10,187 bases of DNA. Source: Clostridia bacterium (GTDB lineage: Bacteria; Bacillota_A; Clostridia; TANB77; CAG-508). Made by a program: the position numbers and the translations under genes. Below, piece after piece: positions 1 to 7,417 of this stretch; position 1 is the first letter of the stretch; each line of letters opens with the position of its first letter. The notes under the pieces were generated by a model. The model did not search any database and was not told the DNA's origin. It saw nothing but the letters and a program-made list of their open reading frames with translations. The stretch lies in assembly GCA_017621295.1 (NCBI GenBank), contig JAGATI010000093.1:1-10187 (forward strand), written 5' to 3'.

Positions 1-2
1 AA

Positions 3-869
3 GAGTGCAAAATATGTCCACATGAATGCAAAGTTAATAGATTAAATGGAAATATAGGAAGATGTAGAAGTACTGATAAAATAAAAATAGCACTAGTTTC
101 TCTGCACCAATATGAAGAGCCATGTATTAGTGGAAAAAATGGATCAGGAACTATATTTTTCTCAAATTGTAATCTATCATGTATGTATTGTCAAAATTAT
201 GAGATTAGCCAAGAAGGAAAGGGTTTTGAAATTTCCATAGAAGAATTAGCTAAAATAATGTTAGAACAGCAAAATAAAGGTGCACACAATATTAATTTAG
301 TAACACCTACTATGTATGCAGTTCAGATAATTGAGGCTATAAAGATTGCAAAAGGTAAGGGGCTTAATATACCTATTTTATATAATACTAATGGATACGA
401 AAGTGTAGAAACTATAAATATGTTAAATGGATATATTGATGTGTATATGCCAGACTTAAAATACTATTCTGATGATATCGCAAAAAAGTATTCAAATGTT
501 GATAAATATTTTATGGTTACTACAAAAGCAATTAAAAAAATGATTAGTCAAGTAGGATATCCAATATTTGATGAAGAGGGAATGATTAAAAAAGGTGTAA
601 TAATTAGACATCTAGTATTACCAAATCATATGCAAAATACCAAAAACATTTTGAAATGGATAAAAGAAAATTTATCAGATAGAGTTTATGTAAGTGTTAT
701 GGCGCAATATTTTCCTACATATAAAGCTAAAGAGGATTTATTATTAAATAGAAAAATTAATAAAAAGGAATATAAGCAAATAGAAACTTTTTTATATACA
801 TTAGATTTGAAAAATGGGTATATGCAGGAACTTGGAGAGCATGAAGAGGAATATGTACCAGATTTTTAG
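3..869 (+). CDS. Radical SAM protein, PflX / pyruvate-formate-lyase-activase-like (5' truncated)
   Basis: The frame is open from the first complete codon and lacks only a short N-terminus; 288 residues are visible. The radical SAM signature CNLSCMYC (CxxxCxxC, visible residues 56-63, bases 168-191) would bind the 4Fe-4S cluster that cleaves S-adenosylmethionine. Ahead of it lie the family motif EEPCISG (38-44) with GSGTIFFS, and four more cysteines in a CxxCxxxC-x11-C pattern (residues 2, 5, 9, 21). This arrangement matches the PflX-type group (COG1313) of activase homologues rather than PflA itself. The internal ATG at 183 lies inside the Cys motif and cannot be the start. The substrate is unknown, and no glycyl radical enzyme is visible nearby. 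The protein should be cytosolic. Family assignment is firm; the physiological role is not known. Confidence 0.9.
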   Translation, partial: ECKICPHECKVNRLNGNIGRCRSTDKIKIALVSLHQYEEPCISGKNGSGTIFFSNCNLSCMYCQNYEISQEGKGFEISIEELAKIMLEQQNKGAHNINLVTPTMYAVQIIEAIKIAKGKGLNIPILYNTNGYESVETINMLNGYIDVYMPDLKYYSDDIAKKYSNVDKYFMVTTKAIKKMISQVGYPIFDEEGMIKKGVIIRHLVLPNHMQNTKNILKWIKENLSDRVYVSVMAQYFPTYKAKEDLLLNRKINKKEYKQIETFLYTLDLKNGYMQELGEHEEEYVPDF

Positions 870-905
870 GAAATGTGTATGAAAATGTATTTTATAAATA
901 TTGTT

Positions 906-926
906 ATGTTAGTATCAACATTTTTT
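906..926 (+). terminator. Weak candidate terminator after the radical SAM gene
   Basis: A 5-bp stem (ATGTT 906-910 with AACAT 917-921) is followed directly by a run of T to 926. The stem is short and AT-rich, so it is only a candidate. The rest of 870-980 shows no gene and no other clear signal. Confidence 0.25.
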
Positions 927-982
927 GTTAATTGTAGATAGCAATAATGGTGCAAAAAAGTTAATAAAAATTATAAAATTAC

Positions 983-1011
983 TTGCCATAAATATAGTCT
1001 TTTGATATAGT
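983..1011 (+). promoter_or_regulatory. SigA-type promoter of the DUF3006-hydrolase operon
   Basis: TTGCCA (983-988) and TATAGT (1006-1011) are separated by 17 bp, and a TG at 1003-1004 makes it an extended -10. Transcription would start near 1018, leaving a leader of about 85 nt before the ATG at 1103. Confidence 0.65.
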
Positions 1012-1102
1012 ATTAAAGAAATAAATATTAAGATATATGTAGGTATCGAACTTTATTTGAATTTTAGGGGGCAGTTTTACAAAATTGAAGGAGGACTGTC
1101 TT

Positions 1103-1447
1103 ATGGAACTTAATAATATCCAAAGTGAACATTTTAAAATTAGAAATGAGTGTGAAAGAGCTAATTTAGATAAAGTAAATATATCCAATTTTCTAAAAGA
1201 ACTTTCAGAAAGGATAGAAAAAATGCAAGACATTTTAGTTATTGATAGAATCGAAGGAGAATATGCTATTTGTGAAAACAGACAAACAAAAGAAATGATA
1301 GATATAAATTTGAAAGATTTACCACAAGGAATAAAAGAAGGAACAGTACTAAAATGGAATAATGGAAAGTATGAGATAGATATTGAAGAGCAAAATAATA
1401 TTGAAGATCGAATAAAACAAAAGATGGATAATTTATGGAATAATTAA
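1103..1447 (+). CDS. DUF3006 domain protein
   Basis: A 114-residue cytosolic protein. Residues from about 48 to the end (DRIEGEYAICE, LPQGIKEGTVLKW, YEIDIEEQNNIEDRI, MDNLW) match the DUF3006 pattern: a small domain of unknown function opening with a D-R-(I/F)-E-G motif and closing with a helical tail. The first 45 residues are an extra charged, probably helical segment not usual for the bare domain. The start is ATG 1103, because AAGGAGGA (1088-1095) sits 7 nt ahead of it; a TTG at 1085 in the same frame lies inside this site and is not the start. The next gene follows after 24 nt. DUF3006 genes recur beside ComEC-like hydrolases in Bacillota, so the two products probably act together, but how is unknown. 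Confidence 0.85.
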   Translation: MELNNIQSEHFKIRNECERANLDKVNISNFLKELSERIEKMQDILVIDRIEGEYAICENRQTKEMIDINLKDLPQGIKEGTVLKWNNGKYEIDIEEQNNIEDRIKQKMDNLWNN

Positions 1448-1471
1448 GATAAATGTTTTAGGGGGCAAAAG

Positions 1472-2386
1472 ATGAAAAAGGTTAAAGAAAATAATATTGT
1501 AAAACTTATATTAACAATAGCTATTGGGATTATACTACTAATTGTAGGAAGTACAAATGAACAAATAGGTAAAATGCTTGGAAATATAAATACAAATCAA
1601 GATATAGACAAAGTGCAATTAGATGGATTAACTATATCTTATGGTGAAAATGTAATTAAAGAAATTACAGATACAAATAATCTTAAAGTATATTACTTTG
1701 ATGTAGGACAAGCTGATAGCATATTAATAGTTAATAATAACCAAACAATGTTAATCGATGCAGGAAATAATGATGATGGAGAATTAATTGTAAATAATAT
1801 AAAAAAACTAGGAATTTCAAAACTTGATTATGTAATTGGAACACATCCTCATGAAGATCATATAGGAGGATTAGATGATGTAATTGATGCTTTTGATATA
1901 GGAACAATATATATGCCAAAGGTTCAAACAAATACTAAGACTTTTGAGGACGTTTTAGATTCAATAAGCAATAAAAATTTAACTGTTACAGCTCCAAAAA
2001 TAGGTGATAAATTTCAAGTTGGAAATGCAAACTGTGAGGTAATGTCTGTAGGTGAAGATTCTTCTAATTTGAATTCTACATCTATAGTAATTAGAATGGA
2101 ATATAATAATAAAAGTTATTTATTTATGGGGGATGCCGAAACGATAAATGAATCTGCAAGAGATTGGCCAGAAACTGATATATTAAAAGTTGGTCATCAT
2201 GGTTCACAAACAAGTTCATCACAAAAATTTTTAAATCAGATAAAGCCTAAGATTGCTGTTATACAATTAGGACAAGGAAATAAATATGGACATCCACATG
2301 ATGAAGTTATTAAAAGATTAGAGAAGTTGAATGTGACTATATATAGAACAGATTTGCAAAAGGATATATTAATAGAGCAAGAGTAA
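1472..2386 (+). CDS. ComEC/Rec2-like metallo-beta-lactamase-fold hydrolase, membrane-anchored
   Basis: A 304-residue protein with one hydrophobic N-terminal segment (about 11-27), probably a signal anchor placing the catalytic domain outside the membrane. The domain opens with YFDVGQADS (75-83) and carries the metal-binding set HPHEDH (125-130), Asp221 in MGDAE, and GHHGS (241-245). A further HPH (274-276) lies near the end. The DVGQ(A/G)DS opening and GHHGS motif are characteristic of the extracellular ComEC-like subgroup. No competence (channel) membrane domain is present, so this is a stand-alone hydrolase rather than the DNA channel itself. A phosphodiester or nuclease-type activity is plausible but not shown. 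It is co-transcribed with the DUF3006 gene. The ribosome site is an unusual G-run (AGGGGG at 1460-1465, 6 nt before ATG), and a strong terminator follows. Confidence 0.9.
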   Translation: MKKVKENNIVKLILTIAIGIILLIVGSTNEQIGKMLGNINTNQDIDKVQLDGLTISYGENVIKEITDTNNLKVYYFDVGQADSILIVNNNQTMLIDAGNNDDGELIVNNIKKLGISKLDYVIGTHPHEDHIGGLDDVIDAFDIGTIYMPKVQTNTKTFEDVLDSISNKNLTVTAPKIGDKFQVGNANCEVMSVGEDSSNLNSTSIVIRMEYNNKSYLFMGDAETINESARDWPETDILKVGHHGSQTSSSQKFLNQIKPKIAVIQLGQGNKYGHPHDEVIKRLEKLNVTIYRTDLQKDILIEQE

Positions 2387-2398
2387 TATATAAATAAT

Positions 2399-2445
2399 AA
2401 AAAGAAGCAGTGGTGTATGAAAAAAATACATTACTGTTTCTTTTT
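2399..2445 (+). terminator. Rho-independent terminator of the DUF3006-hydrolase operon
   Basis: A 19-bp stem (2399-2417 with 2427-2445) encloses a 9-nt loop. Three of the pairs are G-U on the plus-strand RNA, so the hairpin is stronger on this strand. The right arm ends in a run of five T. Confidence 0.85.
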
Positions 2446-2501
2446 GTAAATAAATATTTCATTAAAGCTGAATAAATAATGAATATAAAAACTTGATAGA
2501 G

Positions 2502-2534
2502 AAAAATCGCCAGACTATTAAGTCTAACGATTTT
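2502..2534 (-). terminator. Terminator of the tRNA-Leu gene
   Basis: Arms 2503-2516 and 2521-2534 enclose a 4-nt loop. On the plus strand two positions are C/A mismatches, but on the minus-strand RNA they become U-G pairs, so the 14-bp stem is continuous only there. It ends in a run of five U. It sits 6 bp past the tRNA 3' end, which fits termination of that transcript. Confidence 0.8.
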
Positions 2535-2540
2535 ATAAGT

Positions 2541-2623
2541 TGGTGCCTAAGGTGGGACTCGAACCCACATGGTTTCCCGCACGATTTTGAGTCGTGTGCG
2601 TCTGCCAGTTCCGCCACTCAGGC
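2541..2623 (-). tRNA. tRNA-Leu (anticodon CAA, reads UUG), CCA encoded
   Basis: Read on the minus strand, the acceptor stem GCCTGAG pairs with CTTAGGC (one G-U), followed by A and an encoded CCA. The D arm is of GGCGGAACTGGCAGACGC type. The anticodon stem CACGA/TCGTG holds the loop CTCAAAA, giving CAA at 2589-2587. A GGG/CC variable arm and the T arm GTGGG-TTCGAGT-CCCAC complete it. The extra arm and D-loop sequence are those of class II tRNA-Leu. It is 83 nt and appears complete, with its own terminator downstream and a candidate promoter upstream. Confidence 0.96.
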
Positions 2624-2644
2624 ATAAATTAAAAGTCTTTATAT

Positions 2645-2673
2645 ATAATAACAGACTTTATAAAAAACCGCAA
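2645..2673 (-). promoter_or_regulatory. Candidate promoter of the tRNA-Leu gene
   Basis: On the minus strand, TTGCGG (2673-2668) and TATTAT (2650-2645) are 17 bp apart, placing the start roughly 15 nt before the tRNA 5' end. The -35 box lies inside one arm of the perfect hairpin at 2662-2714. The -35 match is only TTG, so this is moderately supported. Confidence 0.45.
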
Positions 2674-2714
2674 TATATTTTATAATATTTTTATGAAATA
2701 TATTGCGGTTTTTT
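2662..2714. repeat. Perfect 19-bp inverted repeat between divergent genes
   Basis: The arm AAAAAACCGCAATATATTT (2662-2680) is exactly complementary to 2696-2714, with a 15-nt loop. With A-runs at one end and T-runs at the other it looks like a bidirectional terminator, yet it lies between the start of a minus-strand tRNA and the start of a plus-strand gene. No transcript is expected to end here. It may block read-through, or be a relic of an earlier gene order. Confidence 0.85.
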
Positions 2715-2736
2715 ATAATATTTTTATGAAATATAT
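2678..2736. repeat. 26-bp perfect direct repeat, overlapping the hairpin
   Basis: Positions 2678-2703 recur identically at 2711-2736 (33-bp offset). The unit includes TATAATATTTTTATGAAATA. The first copy spans the hairpin loop and most of the right arm; the second lies just beyond. The second copy could pair in part with the left arm, giving an alternative fold. Confidence 0.85.
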
Positions 2737-2757
2737 AATTTTTGTTTATATATAAAT

Positions 2758-2786
2758 TTGATTTAAATTACATAATATGGTATAAT
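2758..2786 (+). promoter_or_regulatory. SigA-type promoter of the GNAT-like gene
   Basis: TTGATT (2758-2763), a 17-bp spacer, and a consensus TATAAT (2781-2786) extended by TG at 2778-2779. The start would be near 2793, about 29 nt before the ATG. Confidence 0.75.
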
Positions 2787-2821
2787 TTAAAAGAAATCTA
2801 CCAAAAGGAGGGGATTTTGAA

Positions 2822-3316
2822 ATGACTTTGCGGAAAGCAGAGTTAACAAATTTTGCACAATTTTGTGCATTATATTCCAAATCTTCCTACCAAGTCTTAT
2901 ACTTGTCAGATGAAGAAGAGCATAAAATGACAGATGAAGAGATTAGGACTGTTTTAGATATGCTCCCAATTGATTTAGAATTCATTAATTCTCAGTATGA
3001 AAACCTTTCAAAAGAAAGGTATCAAGAGATGTTAATGAATAAGAAAATCTTTTTGTTAGAAGATGATAATGGTCAGATTATTGGCTATATATCAGCTCTT
3101 GTAATGAAGAGATATTCGTATAGAATTGACGAGATTGCAATGATAAATCGTAAGTGTGATGCTTTTACATTACGAACTATCATTGCAGGCTTGGTTTCCG
3201 AAATTTCAAACATGAAAGAGATTTCTATTTTTCCTTCAAACAAGAAGGTAAAAGAAATACTCGAAGTGTTGGGATTTCAAAAGGATAGAGGAGGGATATA
3301 CAGTAAGAGAATGTAG
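2822..3316 (+). CDS. GNAT-family N-acetyltransferase-like protein
   Basis: A 164-residue cytosolic protein with the layout of a small GNAT acetyltransferase. It opens with RKAELTNFAQFCALY (4-18). A beta-hairpin core follows, IFLLEDDNGQIIGYIS (76-91), the usual fourth and fifth strands. Then come YRIDEIAMINRK, a helix, and a closing VLGFQKDRGGIYSKRM, which resembles the family's C-terminal GF-x(n)-Y pattern. The acetyl-CoA pyrophosphate-binding loop (Q/RxxGxG/A) is not clearly visible; the sequence after the DEIAMINRK strand is CDAFTLRTIIAGL, so it may be degenerate or diverged. The acceptor is unknown. AAGGAGGGG (2805-2813) lies 8 nt before the ATG. The gene is monocistronic, and its base composition looks less AT-rich than its neighbours, which could indicate transfer. 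Confidence 0.75.
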   Translation: MTLRKAELTNFAQFCALYSKSSYQVLYLSDEEEHKMTDEEIRTVLDMLPIDLEFINSQYENLSKERYQEMLMNKKIFLLEDDNGQIIGYISALVMKRYSYRIDEIAMINRKCDAFTLRTIIAGLVSEISNMKEISIFPSNKKVKEILEVLGFQKDRGGIYSKRM

Positions 3317-3341
3317 TTTGTGAATACATCTACATTCTCTT
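3305..3341 (+). terminator. Terminator overlapping the GNAT stop codon
   Basis: A perfect 12-bp stem (AAGAGAATGTAG 3305-3316 with 3330-3341) has a 13-nt loop. The left arm contains the last codons and the TAG stop, so the hairpin is built from the gene's own end. The T tail is short (TTTATT). Confidence 0.65.
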
Positions 3342-3495
3342 TATTAGTAATGGATATTAATTAGTTATATTATTTAAATATATATCAAACACTTAGCTAG
3401 GCGGTAACTATTTCTCCTAAATAAAATGACCATGAATTGTAACTTAATTATTGTATTATTTTGTAACAAAAGTTGTGGTATAACGTTAATCTATG

Positions 3496-3504
3496 TGATA
3501 TAAT
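3496..3504 (+). promoter_or_regulatory. Extended -10 promoter of the ABC exporter operon
   Basis: TGATATAAT at 3496-3504 is a full extended -10, about 27 nt before the ATG at 3532. A good -35 at 16-18 bp is not visible (TTGTGG at 3473-3478 is 20 bp away). A second TGGTATAAC at 3476-3484 could also serve. The rest of 3342-3475 shows no gene. Confidence 0.55.
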
Positions 3505-3531
3505 TTAAAAAAATAAATAGGGAAGAATATC

Positions 3532-4431
3532 ATGGGATTAAAAGTATCAAATGTAGATAAAAGTTTTTCTGGTAAAAAAGCAGTAGATAATATTTCATTT
3601 GAAATAGACAAGCCAGGTGTTTTTGGTTTACTTGGAACAAATGGTGCAGGAAAAACTACAACAATTAGAATGTTATTAGGAATAATAAACAAAGATAAAG
3701 GATTAATTTCTTGGAATGGTAAAGATGTAAAAAGGAAACATGTGAATTTTGGATATATGCCAGAAGAAAGGGGAGTATACCCAAAAACAAAAATATTTGA
3801 TCAACTTATGTATTTTGCAGAATTAAAAGGAATGAGGAAAAGTAAAGCAGAAGAAGCTATTAAATATTGGCTAAAAAAATTAGAAATTGAAGAATATATT
3901 AATATGCCAGCAGAAAAATTATCTAAAGGAAATCAGCAAAAAGTTCAATTTGTTATTGCAGTTATGCATGACCCAGAGCTTATAGTACTAGATGAGCCTT
4001 TTAGCGGATTAGATCCTGTTAATACAGAATTATTAAAAAAGATTATATTAGAGTTAGTAAAAATGGGAAAATACATAATAATGTCAAGCCACCAAATGAC
4101 ATCTATAGAAGAATTTTGTACAGATATTTTAATACTAAATAGAGGAAAAACTATATTAAAAGGAAATTTGAAAACTATAAAAAATTCATATCCAGCAAAT
4201 AAATTAGAAATTGTAGTTAATAAAAATATTGATAAAGAAATAGAAAATATAGGATTTCACGATTATGAGAATATAGATAATAGATATAGTATAGTAATTA
4301 ATTCAGAAGAAAAAGCAAATATATTATTTAAAAACTTAGCTTTAGTAGATGATTTAAATGTAATTAAATTTGAATTAAAGAAACCAAGTTTGAATGACAT
4401 ATTTATAGAAAAGGTAGGTGTACAAAAATGA
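3532..4431 (+). CDS. ABC transporter ATP-binding protein, NatA/YhaQ type
   Basis: A 299-residue ATPase that would power the permease encoded by the next gene. Walker A is GTNGAGKTT (35-43), the signature is LSKGNQQK (130-137), Walker B is LIVLDEP (150-156), the D-loop is SGLD (158-161), and the switch histidine is His187 in SSHQM. The Q-loop region reads GYMPEERGVYP (74-84), with Pro-Glu-Glu-Arg where most ABC proteins have Gln. This is typical of the NatA/YhaQ/EcsA-like exporter group and not a defect. A roughly 90-residue C-terminal domain follows, ending in SLNDIFIEKVG, the usual close for this group. The substrate (sodium, drug or peptide) cannot be told. AGGGAAG precedes the ATG. The stop overlaps the next start in ATGA (4428-4431), indicating translational coupling. 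Confidence 0.93.
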   Translation: MGLKVSNVDKSFSGKKAVDNISFEIDKPGVFGLLGTNGAGKTTTIRMLLGIINKDKGLISWNGKDVKRKHVNFGYMPEERGVYPKTKIFDQLMYFAELKGMRKSKAEEAIKYWLKKLEIEEYINMPAEKLSKGNQQKVQFVIAVMHDPELIVLDEPFSGLDPVNTELLKKIILELVKMGKYIIMSSHQMTSIEEFCTDILILNRGKTILKGNLKTIKNSYPANKLEIVVNKNIDKEIENIGFHDYENIDNRYSIVINSEEKANILFKNLALVDDLNVIKFELKKPSLNDIFIEKVGVQK

Positions 4432-5667
4432 AAGATTTTACAATAGTTGCTAAGTTTACAGCAAAAGAGATGCTAAAGAGAAAATCATTTTTAATATCTA
4501 ATTTAATTATTATTTTAATAATAATTGTAGGTTTTAATATTCCAAATATTATTAATAATATAAAAGGAAATAATAGTGAAGAATCATCAGAAAATATATT
4601 AATAATAGATTCAAGTAATGTTTATGGAGAAATGTTGGACGTTTTAAATCAAACTGGAAATGATAATAAATTTCAAATAACACATGAAGATATTTCTAAA
4701 GAGCAAATAAAAGAAAAAATAGATAATAATGAAATAGAATCTGCAGTAGTAATTTCATGGGAAAATGGAAATGTTAAATTAGATTATATTGTAGATAGTT
4801 TAGGAATAGGAGACTCAAATGAGGAGCTTATAAATATGCTTACAGATATGTACAAAAATATAAAACTTGCAAATATGGGGATTTCAGCAGACAAAATCGT
4901 AGAATTTAATAATCCTGTTATAACAACAGTAACAGAACTTAAAGAAGGTTCATCTGGTTCTATGTTATTTGTGGCAATGATGCTTAGTATTGTTTTATTT
5001 TATGCTATATATTTTTGTGCATACCAAGTATCTAGTTCTATTACAACAGAAAAAACTTCTAAAATAATGGAAACTTTAGTAACATCAACTACTCCAAAGA
5101 CAATTGTACTTGGTAAAACTGCGGGAATTGGATTGGTTCGGATTATTACAAGTTATAACAATTATAATTGTAGCTTTTATATCATATAAAGCATTTTTAC
5201 CGGAAGGAATGTTAGATGGAATAATAGATTTTTCAAAAATAACACCAGGGTTTATTGGAATTACATTAGTTTATTTTGTATTAGGATATATACTTTATGC
5301 ATTATTATATGCTTTAACTGGTTCTACTGTAAGTAAACCAGAAGATATAAATTCGGCAAATAGTCCAGTTGCAATACTTGCAGTGATAGGATTTTATTTA
5401 GCATATTTTTCTATGATGAATCCTACAAGTAATGTAAATACTTTTGCATCAATTTTTCCATTTTCATCAGCATTTAGTATGCCATTTAGAATAATAGGAA
5501 ATACAGCAACAACTAGTCAAATAATTATATCTATAGCTATTATGATTATAACCATATTACTAGTAGCAAAAATTGCAATAAAAATATATTCTTCAGCAAT
5601 ATTACATTATGGGACAAAATTACAAATGAAAGATATCCTAAAAATATATAAAGATAAGAACAATTAA
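4428..5667 (+). pseudogene. ABC-2 type permease, NatB/YhaP-like, interrupted by a frameshift
   Basis: Two frames together make one permease. Frame one (4428-5189) gives TM1 (about 21-40), an extracytoplasmic domain, TM2 (about 178-200) and the ABC-2 segment EKTSKIMETLVTSTTPKTIV; it then runs into unrelated residues and stops. The second frame continues exactly where the first goes wrong: GIGLV (to 5138), then GLLQVITIIIVAF from 5140, followed by four more membrane segments to the TAA at 5665-5667. Skipping C5139 restores a 412-residue, six-TM protein, the normal NatB size. The downstream half has no convincing start of its own: GGAAGGA abuts ATG 5209, inside a conserved stretch. It is either a recent frameshift mutation, a sequencing error, or much less likely a +1 recoding site. 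The ATPase upstream is intact, so decay, if real, is recent. Confidence 0.85.
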
Positions 5668-5691
5668 ACAAAGGATAGATAGCTTTTAAAC

Positions 5692-5747
5692 AACTTAAAT
5701 AGAAAGAAGAAACTTAAAATAATGGATTTCTTCTTTCTATTTAGGTT
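5692..5747. terminator. Bidirectional terminator between convergent genes
   Basis: A perfect 17-bp stem (5696-5712 with 5727-5743) extends to 21 pairs counting one G-U, with a 14-nt loop. It lies between the permease stop (5667) and the convergent GH57 stop (5803) and can serve both. Confidence 0.8.
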
Positions 5748-5802
5748 TATACATAGTGTAAAATATCTTTTGGTAAATATTTTGATACATATTTATTAAG
5801 TT

Positions 5803-7404
5803 TTAGTAATAAATCATATAATCTATTTCAGGAAATATACAGTCTTTTTCTTGGAGAGATTTTAAGAATTCTTTATCTATTTCGTCATTTTTTATTTGTT
5901 CATATAGTTTGGTAAATCTTCCTATATGGTCTTTAATTCTTTTTTTTGCATAATCAACCATAGTTCCATTAGTTATAATAAATAACCAATCACTACTTTG
6001 TGCTAAAAGTAATTCTCTTGCACATTGATTTAAAGCTGATTTTTTTGTTTTATCATTTTCATTAGGAAACATGTGACATAATTCTACCATTCTATCACCA
6101 GCTACATGAAGATGTCTATGAACATAATCGTTAGTTTGATTTAGCCATACTTCACTATAACCATTAGCACCCCAACTAGAACGGCAAGGTGTACATTGTT
6201 GTATACAAGGGAATTTATCTATATATTCACCTGGTGTAATTAATTTAAAGTTATTTTGGTCAAAATGAATTTTCTTAAATAATATATATAACCAATATGG
6301 ACCTTCATACCACCAATGACCATATAATTCAGCATCATAAGGACATAATATTATCGGAGGATTTTCCATAAGAGGTGCTAAATTATTAATTTGAGTGGTT
6401 CTACTATCTAAGAAATGTCCAGCTTGTTTTTCTGCAGAATCATTTGCCCATTGCAAGTTATAATAGTCTTTACTTTCTGTTTTTCCAGTAATTCTATGAT
6501 ATTTTATACCAGTATGAACTCTAGCACCATTTGAAGCGATATATGGTTTTATATATTCATAATCAGCTTCATAACCAATATCTCTATAAAATTCACGATA
6601 ATTAAAGTCACCTGGATACCCATTAATAGAACTCCATACTTGTCTTGATGACTCTATATCACGTCCAAAGCAGGTTACTCCGGTTGGTGAAACGATTGGT
6701 GCAAAAGTACCATAAATAGGTGTAGGGTCTGCATATAAAATTCCATGTGATTCTGTAATAGCATATTCTATGCCAAATTCTTTTAAATATTTATCAGCTT
6801 CAGGAACATATCCACATTCAGGAAGCCAAATTCCACGAGGTTGTTTGCCAAAATACTTTTTATAAGTTTGAACACCAACTGCTATTTGGGCTTTAACTGT
6901 TTGAGGGGTAGTATATAAAATAGGAAAATATCCGTGTGTTGCACCACATGTAATTATTTCTAAAACACCAATATCTTGAAAATGTTTAAAAGCTTCAATA
7001 AGATTACAATTATATACATCTTTAAAAAGATGTAGGTCATTAGAATAACGTTCTACATAATATTTAGAAAGATTGTTAACTCTTTTCTCATAAACGGTTC
7101 TTTTAACTTCTTTTTTTGCAAGTTCAATATGCTTTCTTAAGTATTTTATATATCTTTTTTGTAATAATTTACTATCTAACATATTTAGTAATGGAGGAGT
7201 AAGTGACATTGTTATTTTAAAGCTAACATTCTCATCTACTAATTTTTGAAAATTTGTAAGTAATGGAATATATGTTTCAGAAATTGCTTCATATAACCAT
7301 TGTTCTTCTAAGTAATCTTCACTTTCTGGATGATGAACAAATGGCAAATGTGCATGAAGTACAAAACTTACATATCCTTTTGGATTATTCATATTAAATT
7401 TCAT
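5803..7404 (-). CDS. GH57 1,4-alpha-glucan branching enzyme
   Basis: A 533-residue cytosolic enzyme that would cut alpha-1,4-glucan chains and rejoin them as alpha-1,6 branches in glycogen-like polymer. GH57 hallmarks in order: HAHLPFVHHPE (17-27); GIWLPECGY (191-199) with the expected nucleophile Glu196; and PYDAELYGHWWYEGP (355-369) with the expected acid/base Asp357. A conserved SSWG (409-412) and a C-terminal helical DUF1957-type region (about 430-520) follow. Length and motifs fit the branching-enzyme subgroup (COG1543) rather than GH57 amylases. The start is uncertain: AAAGGA lies only 1 nt before ATG 7404 but 13 nt before the in-frame ATG at 7392 (M5). Relatives often begin near the second, so the true protein may be 529 residues. 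An inverted repeat lies in the leader. The DUF4912 gene is upstream on the same strand but separated by a terminator. Confidence 0.93.
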   Translation of the reverse strand: MKFNMNNPKGYVSFVLHAHLPFVHHPESEDYLEEQWLYEAISETYIPLLTNFQKLVDENVSFKITMSLTPPLLNMLDSKLLQKRYIKYLRKHIELAKKEVKRTVYEKRVNNLSKYYVERYSNDLHLFKDVYNCNLIEAFKHFQDIGVLEIITCGATHGYFPILYTTPQTVKAQIAVGVQTYKKYFGKQPRGIWLPECGYVPEADKYLKEFGIEYAITESHGILYADPTPIYGTFAPIVSPTGVTCFGRDIESSRQVWSSINGYPGDFNYREFYRDIGYEADYEYIKPYIASNGARVHTGIKYHRITGKTESKDYYNLQWANDSAEKQAGHFLDSRTTQINNLAPLMENPPIILCPYDAELYGHWWYEGPYWLYILFKKIHFDQNNFKLITPGEYIDKFPCIQQCTPCRSSWGANGYSEVWLNQTNDYVHRHLHVAGDRMVELCHMFPNENDKTKKSALNQCARELLLAQSSDWLFIITNGTMVDYAKKRIKDHIGRFTKLYEQIKNDEIDKEFLKSLQEKDCIFPEIDYMIYY

Positions 7405-7417
7405 TCCTTTCTAGATT

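Noticed and set aside
979..1233. 84-codon minus-strand open frame
   Set aside because: It runs antisense across the operon promoter and the DUF3006 start and has no recognisable motifs.
3362..3440. Possible gene remnant on the minus strand in the gap after the GNAT gene
   Set aside because: Only about 20 codons are open and no family is recognisable. It cannot be told from random sequence.
3753..3786. Apparent loss of the Q-loop glutamine in the ABC ATPase (PEER instead)
   Set aside because: The PEERGxYP sequence is normal for NatA/YhaQ-type exporter ATPases, so it is not a defect.
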